A DNA stretch of 22,736 bases. Origin: Jimgerdemannia flammicorona (lineage: Eukaryota; Mucoromycota; Endogonomycetes; Endogonales; Endogonaceae). Shown piece after piece: positions 6,598-15,441 of the stretch. The position numbers and the translations under genes are program-made. The stretch covers positions 1 through 22,736 of the forward strand of contig RBNI01001378.1 of NCBI GenBank assembly GCA_003990745.1. The letters are read 5' to 3'. The notes beneath the pieces are model-generated. The model saw only the letters and a program-made list of their open reading frames with translations. It had not been told where the DNA came from and searched no databases. Numbering within the stretch: the stretch's first letter is position 1; every line of letters begins with the position of its first letter.

Positions 6598-8163
6598 TCA
6601 TGGAGCTTGTGCAGCAAGGATTTCATGGGCTCTTCTTTGTACTTGAGCAAAGCACCATGAGTAGTGGGGGCATTCTTGGGGAAGACCTTGTTCCTTGATC
6701 TTCTGGGTGAGCCAGTCTGGTAGGGCTGCAAAGAGATGGTTGGCTCTGGTACCATTGATGGCCAAATTGTTCTCCTGGTAAGTAAGTTCAACAGTTTTGA
6801 GATAGGCATCCATTCTGGTGGCAAAGGTCTCTAGATCTTCTTCGCCATTCTTGTGAAACTTCATCTGGGATAGTTTGTTCCAAGTTTCTTGTATGTAGGC
6901 CACATTTCGGAATTTGGTCAGTAGCAAGGCCTTTAGTCCTGGGCCTGCTTCATAGTCATCCCAATCTGGTCTATTGTTGCCAGGTACTTGTCCATTGACT
7001 TGAGGGCAGGCTTCCCAGGTTACTGGGTGTTGTTCCAAGGTTCGCCAGAATTCGGCTGCTGTTCCAGTGAAGAATGTGGCTACTGTTTCCACTTGTGCTG
7101 CTGATGTAGCAAACAGCTGTTGAAGGGTGCTGTTCTGGTTGTTGGTGAGCATTCCTATAGGTACTTGGTTATCATTCCATTGATTTGCTCGGTAGCCTGT
7201 ATCAACTGCATTGATGAAGTTTTTGATATCGCTGTTCTTTCCACTGAATGTTGGGATTCGCAAGGTCTTGGTTGGTTTGTTCTGCTCAGCAATCTGTCCT
7301 ACTATTCCTGCTAGTGCTGCTAGCTGGGTGGTCAGTGCTGTAATGTTGGCATCTACCATTGTATTGACTATTGGTAGTGGGCCTGTTGGGGTAGATTCTC
7401 CTGAAGATTGTTCTGCTTGGTGGGGTTGTGGTGCTGTATGACTTGGAGTTACTTGATTCCCGGATATTAAGTCAAAGAGTCCTGTGAGAGAGGGTAAACC
7501 AAACCTCTGTATAGGTGGCTGGGTTGGTTCTGGGGTCTGGTCTTCTTGACCTGTGGTTCCTGGGTAGATTCCTAGGCCTGCTGTTCCTTGTTGACTATCA
7601 TCAGACTGGTAACCTGTAGAGTCTTCATCTGACTCTCTTCCCTGGTGAGATAGTGTGTCCTCATACTGACTAGGTCCTTCAAAGAGGATATCTGTCTCTG
7701 GCTGAGTAGATGGACCTGCTCCTTGTTCAACAGTAGGGGATGGGTGGCCTGCTTGCTCATTCTTGTACCTGGTTATGGCAGAGGCATAGTATACAACTAG
7801 CCTATAGTAGAGGGAGGTCTTGGTTGGGGTATGATGGTATCTGTCAGAGGCAATCCACTCAGCAGCTGCTTCTCTTGCAGCAGTGGGTAAGATATAATCT
7901 AAAAAATCCTGGGTGGCTACAGTAGTAGATTCTGGGGTCCTAGGGGTTCCAATGTGTCCTCGGAGGAGTTCGTAGAACCTACGGTGGCTGACAATATTCC
8001 TAAGTCCTGGGTGGTATGTCCTAAAGGCCTGGTATAGATCCTTATAAGTCTGGTCAATTACAAGCTGGTGGGTCCTTGGGTCTGTGGTTTCCTGGTACCA
8101 CCTGGTCCTAATGGCAAGGGCTTCTCTGGCTCTGGTTTGGGGATCCACAGTTGTTTCTGGGGG
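6598..8163 (-). CDS. Gag segment (matrix/capsid) of element A
   Basis: This open segment encodes about 516 residues from the GTG at 8148. The N-terminal part is rich in Arg, Tyr and Ala. Residues of roughly 140-260 form a Pro/Gln/Glu/Ser-rich linker. The rest resembles retrotransposon Gag capsid: RIPTFSGKNSDIKNFI, then VATFFTGTAAEFWRTL, LLLTKFRN and FATRMDAYLKTVEL. Gag forms the particle shell and packages RNA. The segment ends at TGA 6598-6600, and the frame runs straight on into the nucleocapsid, so this stop is probably a mutated Arg codon and not a Gag terminator, although a natural readthrough stop cannot be excluded. No ATG precedes residue 264 in frame, so the start codon is unknown. 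Confidence 0.85.
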   Translation of the reverse strand, partial: PPETTVDPQTRAREALAIRTRWYQETTDPRTHQLVIDQTYKDLYQAFRTYHPGLRNIVSHRRFYELLRGHIGTPRTPESTTVATQDFLDYILPTAAREAAAEWIASDRYHHTPTKTSLYYRLVVYYASAITRYKNEQAGHPSPTVEQGAGPSTQPETDILFEGPSQYEDTLSHQGRESDEDSTGYQSDDSQQGTAGLGIYPGTTGQEDQTPEPTQPPIQRFGLPSLTGLFDLISGNQVTPSHTAPQPHQAEQSSGESTPTGPLPIVNTMVDANITALTTQLAALAGIVGQIAEQNKPTKTLRIPTFSGKNSDIKNFINAVDTGYRANQWNDNQVPIGMLTNNQNSTLQQLFATSAAQVETVATFFTGTAAEFWRTLEQHPVTWEACPQVNGQVPGNNRPDWDDYEAGPGLKALLLTKFRNVAYIQETWNKLSQMKFHKNGEEDLETFATRMDAYLKTVELTYQENNLAINGTRANHLFAALPDWLTQKIKEQGLPQECPHYSWCFAQVQRRAHEILAAQAP

Positions 8164-8234
8164 TTACTCCTGTCCAAGGTTGGTCTTGTTCCAACTTCAG
8201 GAGTGTATTCTTTGGTGCCTTCTTGGCTGGTAAA

Positions 8235-8246
8235 CCACTGCTACCA
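8235..8246 (-). other. Primer-binding site of element A
   Basis: On the minus strand TGGTAGCAGTGG lies three bases (ACT) after the LTR end. TGGTAGC pairs with the GCTACCA 3' end typical of initiator tRNA-Met, the usual primer of fungal and plant LTR elements. The exact tRNA cannot be confirmed without the genome's tRNA set. Element C has a decayed version at the same distance from its LTR. Confidence 0.7.
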
Positions 8247-8390
8247 AGTTGTAATAACTCTCACTTCTATCCCTCTCTTATCCTTTGGATAATTAGGGAA
8301 GTAGACTATTACTTAGGGACTTAGTACACAATGTATACCAAGAAGCCTTCAGTTGAGGAAGCACTCACTTTAAGTAGTTGTAGCAGCAGT

Positions 8391-8485
8391 GCCTTATCTT
8401 TCAAAGGTCTTTCTTGTGTGCCTTATCTTTCAAAGATCTTTCTTGTGTGCCTTATCTTTCAAAGGTCTTTCTCTTGTACCCTATT
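8391..8485. repeat. 29-bp tandem repeat in the A LTR, three units (right copy)
   Basis: TTTCAAAG recurs at 8399, 8428 and 8457 with a 29-bp period. The middle unit has one G-to-A change compared with the left LTR. Confidence 0.85.
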
Positions 8486-8747
8486 TCGAGGGTCTTGTTC
8501 TTTGCTGTGCACAGACTGAATTTGCCTTAGAATTCAGGTTCAATGGGTTTACTTAAGTCTTTGGGGATTTATATACCGGTCTCAGTTCTGGCAGAAGTTA
8601 GCTAGGCTTCTGGAGTTTAGTCAGAAACACTAGAGTCACTTAGATGTCATTACTAAGACTCAGGGGAATGTGTGTGTGTGGGGGGGACTTGATTCTTGTA
8701 TCAAGGACTGAACTAAAACTGCTTTATTTCGGATGGAAACTGGGGGG

Positions 8748-8755
8748 TATTTATA
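8748..8755 (-). promoter_or_regulatory. TATA-like box of the 5' LTR of A
   Basis: TATAAATA on the minus strand, in the same GGGTATTTATAC context as the left LTR. It would drive the genomic transcript leftwards through gag-pol. A second candidate, TATATAAAT, lies about 180 bp further downstream. Confidence 0.5.
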
Positions 8756-9077
8756 CAAATTGGTCTGTGATTTCTGACTAAGTATGAGTGACTAATTTGG
8801 TAACTATAATGAGGTTTGTGATCACGATCTTTGTCAGGTGGTTTTTAGTAAAGAATATCTTTGTGATCAGGACCTCGATTACTAGGCAATGATCAGCAGC
8901 TGTGGCAACTGTTGCTATAGTGCCGATTATTGAGGATAAGCTGGATATCGTTTTTTCCGCATCGTTTCGCATCGTTCGTTTGTTCGTTCATATGCCACAC
9001 TCGATCGTATGATGACATCATCACCGGGTCACGTGATCATTCATCATGTCCCATCTATTTGTTCGTTCTATTATACA

Positions 9078-10106
9078 GTAATACTACTATCAGCAGTCTA
9101 ACTACCTCTAGTAAACAATATAGCAAACCAACAGATTCTAGACCTCACAGCTCAGGTAGCCATAATGATAGTAACCATTACTACTCTAGCTGAACAGATC
9201 TGACCAACAAAAAGTCTGAGCCTATCTATCTTCAATAGTACTATACAGGAAGTCCAAAGCTTTATTAGTGTAGTTGATACCAATTTTGAAGCCAACCAAT
9301 GGACCAATGAGTAAGTTGCTGACCACTTTCTGATAAACAATCAATACCATACTCTCAAACAACTCTTTGCTACTACTATAGCCTATATCTATCAAGTTGT
9401 TACATTCTTCTGAGGATCTGCTAAAGAATAGTAGTGAACTCTTTTTGAAAAACTCCTCACATAGAATACCTGATCTGTAGTTATTACCCAAAATGTAATA
9501 AACAATACCCCAGGATATAGAAACTACTCTGTGACCCCTGGACTCAAATAACTCATGATTGCTCAATATTACAGTAAAACTCTAATTGCTGAATCTTAAG
9601 CAAAACTCTGTAATCTCAAATTTGATATATATGGTAAAAAGATATTTAAAACCTTCTATATAAAACTTGAGTTACTCCTGAACATCATTGGCCTGAGATA
9701 TATTACCAATGATAAAGTATGAAATGATACAAGAGTAGACTATTTATTTGATACACTATCTAAATGACTTATAAGAAAAATCTGAGAATAAGGATACTCA
9801 GTTGATTATAATCACCAATAATAGTATCTGGTAAGAATCAAGACCATGGTTAAGTGAATTCTAATAGCTAGATCAATTCTGCCTTGAAGATAATTCAATA
9901 ACAAGAAAAAAACTTAGACTAAGAAAAAAGAACTCAAATATGAAGCATCCTGAGCTCCCTCTACATCTACATATTAGATACTCTGAAATCCTGAACCCAC
10001 TCAGCCAAGTACCTTCAAGAAACTCACAGAAGGAGAAAGAAATGAACTTTAAAGAAGCAGAGTATACTTCTATTGCTGAAAGACAGGATATATAGCCAGT
10101 ACCTAC
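9078..10106 (+). pseudogene. Decayed gag and nucleocapsid of fragment B
   Basis: The translation around 9235-9300 (SFISVVDTNFEANQWTNE) parallels FINAVDTGYRANQWNDN in Gag of A, followed by QLFATT and VTFF as in A (QLFATS, VATFF). At 10065-10106 a zinc knuckle is recognisable at C-x2-C-x4-H-x4-C spacing, but ligands one, three and four are Tyr (TAC, TAT, TAC) and only the second Cys remains. A TGA follows it. All these changes fit G-to-A or C-to-T mutation. The first half of gag is absent, lost to the insertion of A. Confidence 0.78.
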
Positions 10107-10194
10107 TTTAACCAAAAACTCCAAACAGCAATATGAGCAACTGTTACTACTCTGCATCACCTCAACAATCTGACCACCAAGACAGTAAAATTTG

Positions 10195-10625
10195 TCAAGT
10201 TAAGGCCAACTGCTAAGGCTCCAACCAAAGAAAGTCAAAAAGCTATCAGATATGACCTATACATAGCTAAAGAAGCTACAGTTTCCAACTGAGAAGTCAA
10301 ACATGTCTATATAGGAATCAGTATTCAAATCCCCAAAGGACATATTAGAAGAACATGCTGTTATAGCAGCCTAGCATTAAAATAACTCTCAGTAGAAGGA
10401 GGAATTATTGATAAAGATTATATAGGTGAAATTATTGTCCTCATCCAAAACTATAGTTGGATACTATTCAAGATCTCTATTAGTTTTTGCATTGTTCAGA
10501 TCCTATTTAAGAAAATCAAATCAACTCTAATAGTCAAAGAAGTCTCTGAACTACTGCCTACTATCTAAGGATTCAAAGGATTTGGCTCATCAAACAAGGC
10601 CCTAGTACAATCTACCATAAGTAAG
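10195..10625 (+). pseudogene. Decayed dUTPase of fragment B
   Basis: dUTPase motifs appear in order: IRYDLYIAKE (motif 1), YSSLALK (motif 2), GGIIDKDYIGEI (motif 3, with the canonical Tyr that A lacks), FKISISFCIVQI (motif 4 region) and GFGSSNK (motif 5). Several in-frame stops interrupt it. Presence of the domain here and in C shows that the dUTPase is an ancestral part of this group and not a capture unique to element A. Confidence 0.8.
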
Positions 10626-11160
10626 GAAGAATAATTCTATAAAAAAATTGAAGATAAATTTGTACCAAGTGGCTGATGCTCTCATAGTATTAGAATGTAC
10701 TTTTTCTGAATAATTGACAATTACTTCTTTTGTGTCAACAAACTGACCCAAAGGAGAACTAACAGAAGAAAAGCTCTTATAACTGAAATTATTATCATTA
10801 GATTAGACAAACTGCTTACACTCCAAGCTTTTATCAACTGAGCATCTATTAAGATTATAATAGACAGCAGTATCTCAGGCAACTTCATTAATAAAGAAAT
10901 AGCCAACAGACTCAAGGTCCTGATCTCTCCAGTATAATAGACTCAAGTAGTTACTATAGCTGATAAAATCTTCTATATTATTAGTAAGGAAGTCCACAAC
11001 CTATTCTTTGGAATTGGTAACTACCAAGTATATATTATACTCCAGATTTTATCACTTCCTGACAATTAAATCATTCTTGGGACCTCATGGTTAAAATAAG
11101 AGAAACTTATGATCAATTGAGTAAACCATTCTCTGACTATTAAGAAAGAATGCCACAATT
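10626..11160 (+). pseudogene. Decayed Cys-rich module and protease of fragment B
   Basis: CSHSIRMYFF then YFFCVNK at about 10670-10745 match the module between dUTPase and protease of A. The protease core reads IIIDSSISGNFINKE (about 10855-10900), so the catalytic DSG is DSS. Element C has the same DSS. The ILG-type strand near 11060-11095 (IILGTSWLK) ends the protease. Confidence 0.72.
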
Positions 11161-11525
11161 TCAAACTATAAGGCAAAAAAGATCTACTCAGTTCTAGTTA
11201 GTGACTCTAGTCCAAAGATCACCCACATCAATAAGCTATAACTCAAGAAACTAGCCAAGAAATGTCCTCTCTTTGCTATCTCTATCTATTCATCAAAAGG
11301 AGAACCTAAAAATCTCAAAGAAGACTTTTCCAAAGTTGACAGCTATGTTAGACCCCTACTCTAGAAATTTCAAGACATATTCTCAAAGAAACTCCCAAAA
11401 GGCCTACCACCTAAACAAGCTATTAAGACTATCCCAGATGCCAAGCCAGCCTTCAAGTCAATTTACTATATATCTCTGAGAGAAATTGATACACTTAAGA
11501 AAACTTCTAGAACAAGGATTCAAAA

Positions 11526-11533
11526 GACCCAGT
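11526..11533 (+). repeat. 8-bp target duplication, left copy (GACCCAGT)
   Basis: GACCCAGT is repeated at 11869-11876 directly after the MITE. Removing the MITE and one copy leaves the RT frame continuous, which is strong evidence for a real insertion. Confidence 0.85.
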
Positions 11534-11868
11534 TAGTGCTTCCAAAATTAATATTCAAATAAATTCGAAGTAGATATATATGGTATTCAAATTGAATTGA
11601 TTCGATTTGATTCAAACATTGTTTTGATTTCCAAATTAGGACACAAACATTTTCCTCAATAACTCTACGAGTTTGTATCCTATTTTGATGAAACTAGTAT
11701 CCTTAGAAAGCTCTCTATAATGGCTTTCCAATGTCACCAAGATCACCGAAATCAGATAAAAACTCATGGAGTTATTGAGGAAAATGTTTGTGTCCTAATT
11801 TGGAAATCAAAACAATATTCAAATTGAATTGAATCAATTTGATTCAAATATTCATTTTGGGAGCACTA
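11534..11868. mobile_element. hAT-like foldback MITE, 335 bp
   Basis: Termini are TAGTGCT...AGCACTA inverted repeats flanked by an 8-bp duplication GACCCAGT; TAGNG-type ends with 8-bp duplications are characteristic of hAT transposons. The arms are long: a perfect 48-base inverted repeat lies at 11618-11665 and 11769-11816, and the outer arms carry ATTCAAATTGAATT-type subterminal repeats. About 100 bp in the centre is not palindromic. There is no coding capacity, so it would need a transposase from elsewhere. It keeps four CpG dinucleotides while the surrounding RT has none, so it is younger than the decay of its host. Confidence 0.85.
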
Positions 11869-11876
11869 GACCCAGT
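11869..11876 (+). repeat. 8-bp target duplication, right copy (GACCCAGT)
   Basis: Identical to 11526-11533 on the other side of the MITE. Confidence 0.85.
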
Positions 11877-12412
11877 ATATCACTCTATGGTGTACCAGTT
11901 CTCTTTGTTATCAAGAAAGAAGAAGACCTGTAAATGTGTATTAATTATCAAGATCTTAATGAATAGACCATCAAGAACTATTACCCACTATCCTGAATTG
12001 ATGAAATATTCAATAGACTTACCAACTTACAATTTATGAGCTTTTTTGATCTGTGAAATGGTTACTAGCAAATTGCTATAAAAGAAGAAGATATCTATAA
12101 GACAGCCTTCTGAACTTACTATAGATATTTTGAGTTTCTAATTATACCCTTTGGCTTAACTAATACTCCTACAACCTTCCAGATACTGATAAATACTATC
12201 CTACACCCATACCTAGACAAATTTGTTATTGTCTATATTGACAACATCCTAGTCTTCAGCAAAACCCTGGAGGAACATCTTGAACATCTTGAACTAGTGC
12301 TACTGAAACTCTGAGAAACCAACTCTTTGCAAAACTCAGTAAATGTGAATTTCTTCTGAAGGAAATTCAATTTTTGAGATATATTGTCACTCTCAATAGA
12401 ATCAAAGTAGAC

Positions 12413-12436
12413 TCCTAAATGTCTACATCTCATTTC
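12413..12436 (-). other. Possible polypurine tract and truncated 3' LTR end of element C
   Basis: Minus strand GGGAAATGAGA (12426-12436) is nearly all purine and is followed directly by TGTAGACATT. LTRs of this family open TGTAAGTATA, which agrees with it at about half the positions plus transitions. If correct, the 3' LTR was reduced to about 13 bp before joining fragment B. The match is short. Confidence 0.3.
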
Positions 12437-12800
12437 CCATCAGTGGTATGGAAAGAATAGGCTGGCTTTCAGTTTTGCTATTTTTCTAGAGAGTTGGTAT
12501 TCTTTTGTCTTATCTTGCTGAGTTTTTAATTTTGTTCATAATAGTTATAAGAGTACTTAATATTTAGGAGAGGTAGTATATAGTATAAGACTGATAGGTG
12601 TTGGAGTACTCAGGTTTCAGTTATTTAAAGAATCATATTCTTGAACTAAGTCAGTGGTATTCTGTAGGTTGGTTTTGAGTTCTTATGTTACATTATAGAT
12701 CAGATAATCTTTCTATTTAACAAGGTACTTTGGATGGTTCTTGTAGTCATGTTTGTTGAGGATTTGTTCAACTTTATATTCTTTTTAGTCATTAATAATG
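12437..12800 (-). pseudogene. Decayed chromodomain and C-terminal tail of element C
   Basis: Minus-strand translation of about 12675-12800 gives EYKVEQILNKHDY, KYLVK, stop, KDYLIYNVT, stop, and then LQNTTDLVQEY. This follows the chromodomain pattern (xYxVExIL, YLVKWKxY, TWE, helix). Both stops (TAG, TAA) stand where tryptophans belong, so the aromatic cage is destroyed by changes that fit TGG decay. The tail to 12437 has no recognised domain. Confidence 0.75.
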
Positions 12801-13491
12801 ACAGATATAGACAGTTTTGCAGTTTAGTTCAGAAATAGTTTATTATCATTTTCATTATATTACTTAAGATATTAGACATTGAAGACCAGGTAAATCTTAA
12901 TGGTATCTGGTAGTACCAATTTATAAGAAGTTGGAGAGACTTGTACAATAACTTTAAATAGTCTAATAAATTTACTATTCAGCTTTGTAGATGGTCTGTA
13001 CTTGAGGTTATTAACTTGATATCCTCAGATATCTAATAGAACTTTTTCTCTGATATTGAAAGTTTCTTCTCATCAGTACTGGTTAACATATTGTAACTGT
13101 TGTTCTTGAGCTTAGAATAAATTCTCAATTGCAATCTGACTTAAATTGCATATTTGGAGCAGAAATTCTTCAATAGCTTTGATAGTAAAGAGTTCATTGG
13201 TAGTTCTGGTGAGTGTCAGAGAGGTGTTTGGGTTTTGTCCAATATTGGCAAAGAATGGGGTCATTCTAAGAGATACTTACTTATTATTATTATAGGTAAA
13301 CTCAACTGTAGTAAAGTGTTCATACCAATTATCTTATATATAGAAAATATAGTTTCTTAGCATTTATTTTAGAGTTTGGTTCATTCTTTCAGTTTGACTA
13401 TTAGTTTCAGAGTAAAAGGCTGTAGATAGTATAAGTTTCATTCCAAGGTAGGCATAAAGAGCCATCCAAAAGTGGCTGGTAAATTTTGGGT
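12801..13491 (-). pseudogene. Integrase C-terminal half of element C (split)
   Basis: Translation gives HQDPKFTSHFWMALYA, STAF, SQTERMNQTLK and VEFTYNNN, parallel to SDQDAKFTSNFWKAFF, STAY, GQTERTNRTLK and VEFAYNNS in A. The catalytic Glu (in QTERMN) is retained. The gene is cut at 13491/13492 by a solo LTR with a CTTGG target duplication and continues at 15547. Confidence 0.82.
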
Positions 13492-13496
13492 CTTGG
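13492..13496 (+). repeat. 5-bp target duplication CTTGG, left of the solo LTR
   Basis: CTTGG occurs at 13492-13496 and again at 15542-15546, immediately outside the TG...CA termini of the LTR. Confidence 0.8.
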
Positions 13497-13985
13497 TGTA
13501 AGAGGGTTGCTTTTTAGAGTAACTATTACATAGTTCTGAAAGGGTTTTCTAGAAGTTCTGGATATTCTAGAAGACTGTTTTCTTAAGATCAAGATCAATT
13601 TCATATGGAGTACATCCTCTATGCTTATTGATTTCAAGATCAGGTTGATGTCTCAACCAAAGTCCTTTTTCGGACTAGTTCTGGATATTTAGGATTTTTC
13701 ATATTTCAGGAAGTTCAAGAAACTAAGACCAGCTTAGTTGAATCAGTGTATCACTGCAGACAATACCCAATTAGGAAATTTCATGATGGGGTTAAGAGTG
13801 GGACCTAACAGAGAGCAGATTTACTTAAGAGTAGTTTGTGAGTTATTAAATAGATTTATTCACTATTTATAATATTGCTATACTAGGAGTAGTTATATAA
13901 AGGGATATTGTGGGGAAGTATTCAGGAGTTGTGTTTGGATTGTTCAAATGTTCAAGTCTGAGATTCTGAGGTCTGGGGGAGGGGG

Positions 13986-13996
13986 TATTTATACTA
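13986..13996 (-). promoter_or_regulatory. TATA-like box in the solo LTR
   Basis: GGGTATTTATAC on the plus strand (TATAAATACCC on the minus strand), identical to the TATA context of the A LTR. In element orientation it lies after the LTR-embedded reading frame. Confidence 0.45.
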
Positions 13997-14209
13997 GTGA
14001 GGGGCTATCTGGACTATACTAAATATGAATGTAGCACTTAGTACTTTGCTAAGTTGGAATGCAGTCATATAGTACAAGTGTGATCTGACATATCAAGAGA
14101 TTATCTGACTACTGAGTCAGTTCACAGTTACATCATATAAGGCTAATCTAACTATACTATAACTGTTAAGCTATTTATAGGTTTAGGTACTGTCTGAGTA
14201 GTCTTTGAT

Positions 14210-15441
14210 GACATCACCATTGATAATATAATCTCTGATGAAGTAGTCATCTAGAAAAAGTGGTTCATGGATTACTTCTCCTTGTTTGCTGAGATAATAA
14301 TATATTGGAACTTCATCACTATCCCACAGGATAGCATCATCTGTCTCATATGCTGAGTAAGGTATTGGTGGGTAAAGGAGGTGTGAATCATCTTTGCTTC
14401 TATCAGATTTACTATCTGTATATCTTTTATAGATTACAGCACTATGAGTTGCAGGGTTGTAGTAAGCTAGTGACTGTGGTTCATGTCACTCATACTCAGA
14501 TGGTGGAGTGGTTGGTTCGATCTCAAGGATTGTCTGGAGGTACAGATTGTGTTCTCCAGTCTCTTCATTGTAGTTGAAGTAATCAGGGGTGAATGCAGGT
14601 TGGTATTCATATCAGTGGTCATTATCCCAATAAGTCTTATATGTGGTTATGAACTATTGTAAGTTCATTGGTAAGATTGGTGGTGTGATCAGAGTTGGCA
14701 GAGATCCTTAGCTTGAGGTCATATTGGCATCAGAGGGATCATTGTCTTCTGCTTCATCTTCATCAAATTGGATTATATTGTAGATGTCCTTCATAGTATA
14801 TCTGACTTGAGGCATTTGCAGAATATGGTCATTGGGTTGTGAGAAGGTTCTGTCTGTAGTCTCAATGTACTCAAGGTACTTGTGTTTGAGTTCTTGTATC
14901 ATGTCATCAATTTGGCCATAAGATAGGGTAGCAACTATTTTAGTGGTAGTAACTTAGAGGTAGAGAATATAGTGCTGTACTCATAGAAGAGTTCTCGATA
15001 TTTGTAGGCAATGAGTTTCTGGTGTTGAGACATCTGGGTAATATCTGTATCATGATGGTGTTTGATCATATCTTCTAGGAGACAGCCAATCTGGTAGTAG
15101 CTTGAGATTTATCCAATTTGGTGGGCCTTGCTAAGCATGTTCAGGGCATTCCATTGGGCTTCCACAAAGTAGAGGGATACTAGACTGTGGATATTCATGA
15201 GGGGCAGAGGAGGTGTGGCTCAGTTGACAATAGCATTCCAAATGTCAGCATGGATGCAGTTGTAGATCTCAGTGATCATATTTGTATATATATTTAGAAG
15301 TTGTAGTTTGTTGTTTGTTTTGGTTCTCTGTTTTGATGTGTCTTGGTGCTTGGTGTATATGCATTTGGTCCTGATTGGTAAGATTCCATTTGTGTGAATC
15401 TTGTGTTCTGTGACTTTGGTTTGACTCAACTTTGTGATCAT
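14210..15441 (-). pseudogene. LTR-embedded reading-frame remnant (accessory protein), solo LTR copy
   Basis: Minus-strand translation is largely open over about 400 codons, with a few stops and at least one frame change. Pieces include MITEIYNCIHADIWNAIVN (15279), ISSYYQIGCLLEDMIKHHH, MIQELKHKYLEYIETTD (14902), an acidic stretch FDEDEAEDNDPSD and, further on, LYLQTILEIEPTTPPSEYE and YETDDAILWDSDEVPIYYY. By eye it is collinear with the accessory protein of A: QIGCLLEDMIK with EIGHQLLQWAK, and YIETTD with WITLKSTD. Similarity is weak and unproven. A TATATATA string at about 15468-15478 lies upstream. No domain was recognised. It lies wholly inside an LTR with TG...CA ends and a target duplication. 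Confidence 0.6.

Larger units (their letters stand above)
2167..8148 (-). pseudogene. gag-pol: Single-frame gag-pol of element A, interrupted by five stop codons
   Basis: All open segments (from 8148, 6429, 5772, 5280, 3792 and 2448) share one phase, so the gene was one frame of about 1,993 codons. Interruptions are TGA at 6598-6600, TGA at 5773-5775, TAG at 5305-5307, TAA at 3802-3804 and TGA at 2476-2478. No frameshift occurs. At least four fit C-to-T change of Arg CGA or Gln CAA codons, judged from the family motif around them. A single Gag-Pol frame without a frameshift site is known from Tf1/sushi-type fungal elements. Translation probably gave one polyprotein cut by the encoded protease in virus-like particles. 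The frame opens after a TAA at 8164-8166. The apparent first codon is GTG at 8146-8148, and there is no in-frame ATG until about residue 264. Confidence 0.9.
1..9077 (-). mobile_element. Element A: chromodomain- and dUTPase-bearing Ty3/gypsy LTR retrotransposon
   Basis: Two LTR copies flank an internal region (678-8249) with primer-binding site, gag-pol and polypurine tract in the order expected for a minus-strand element. The domain order is Gag, zinc knuckle, dUTPase, protease, RT, RNase H, integrase, chromodomain, with RT before integrase (Ty3/gypsy order) and a C-terminal chromodomain (chromovirus). The left LTR lacks about 149 bp that lie outside the window, so the full element would be about 9.2 kb. 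It interrupts the gag of the plus-strand fragment that begins at 9078. The target duplication cannot be verified because the left flank is absent; a 5-bp duplication would be GTAAT. The element is recent compared with its neighbours: its frame has no frameshift and keeps many CpG dinucleotides, but five nonsense codons make it non-autonomous. Confidence 0.95.
8250..9077 (-). repeat. 5' LTR of element A (828 bp)
   Basis: It begins TGTAAT and ends TATACA on the plus strand, with short inverted ends and TG/CA termini. It is bounded by the primer-binding site on the left and by unrelated gag sequence of fragment B on the right. 8399-9077 is repeated at 1-677. It carries the 29-bp tandem array at 8391-8485 and TATA-like boxes at 8748-8755 and about 8567-8575. 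The only ATG downstream of the TATA boxes in element orientation is near 8647 and opens a frame of four codons. Confidence 0.94.
9078..12412 (+). mobile_element. Fragment B: decayed gag-to-RT piece of a dUTPase Ty3/gypsy element
   Basis: Plus-strand translation in shifting frames follows Gag, zinc knuckle, dUTPase, Cys-rich module, protease and RT. The left end is cut by element A within gag, and the right end stops inside RT just after the YIDD region. Nearly the whole fragment matches the reverse complement of about 16800-19800 in element C, with mostly transition differences. Stops are abundant and fit CGA to TGA and TGG to TAG. I found no CpG outside the MITE inserted at 11534-11868. Confidence 0.88.
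11161..12412 (+). pseudogene. Decayed reverse transcriptase of fragment B, split by a MITE
   Basis: RT sequence is interrupted at 11534 by the MITE. On both sides of it the protein pattern is continuous (LEQGFKRP before, YGVPVLFVIKK after), matching the corresponding RT stretch of A. Downstream are IPFGLTNTPTTFQ and YIDN at 12234-12245, a D-to-N change in the catalytic YxDD (GAC to AAC). Stops fit CGA to TGA and TGG to TAG. Homology to C ends near 12412, where RNase H should follow, so the gene is truncated. Confidence 0.85.

Noticed and set aside
6105..6824. Minus-strand open frame of 239 codons in another phase
   Set aside because: It overlaps the Gag and nucleocapsid frame, whose zinc knuckle and dUTPase motifs lie in the other phase. 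Low-complexity DQR repeats explain its openness.
9873..10160. Minus-strand frame of 95 codons in fragment B
   Set aside because: Antisense to the decayed zinc-knuckle region; no independent support.
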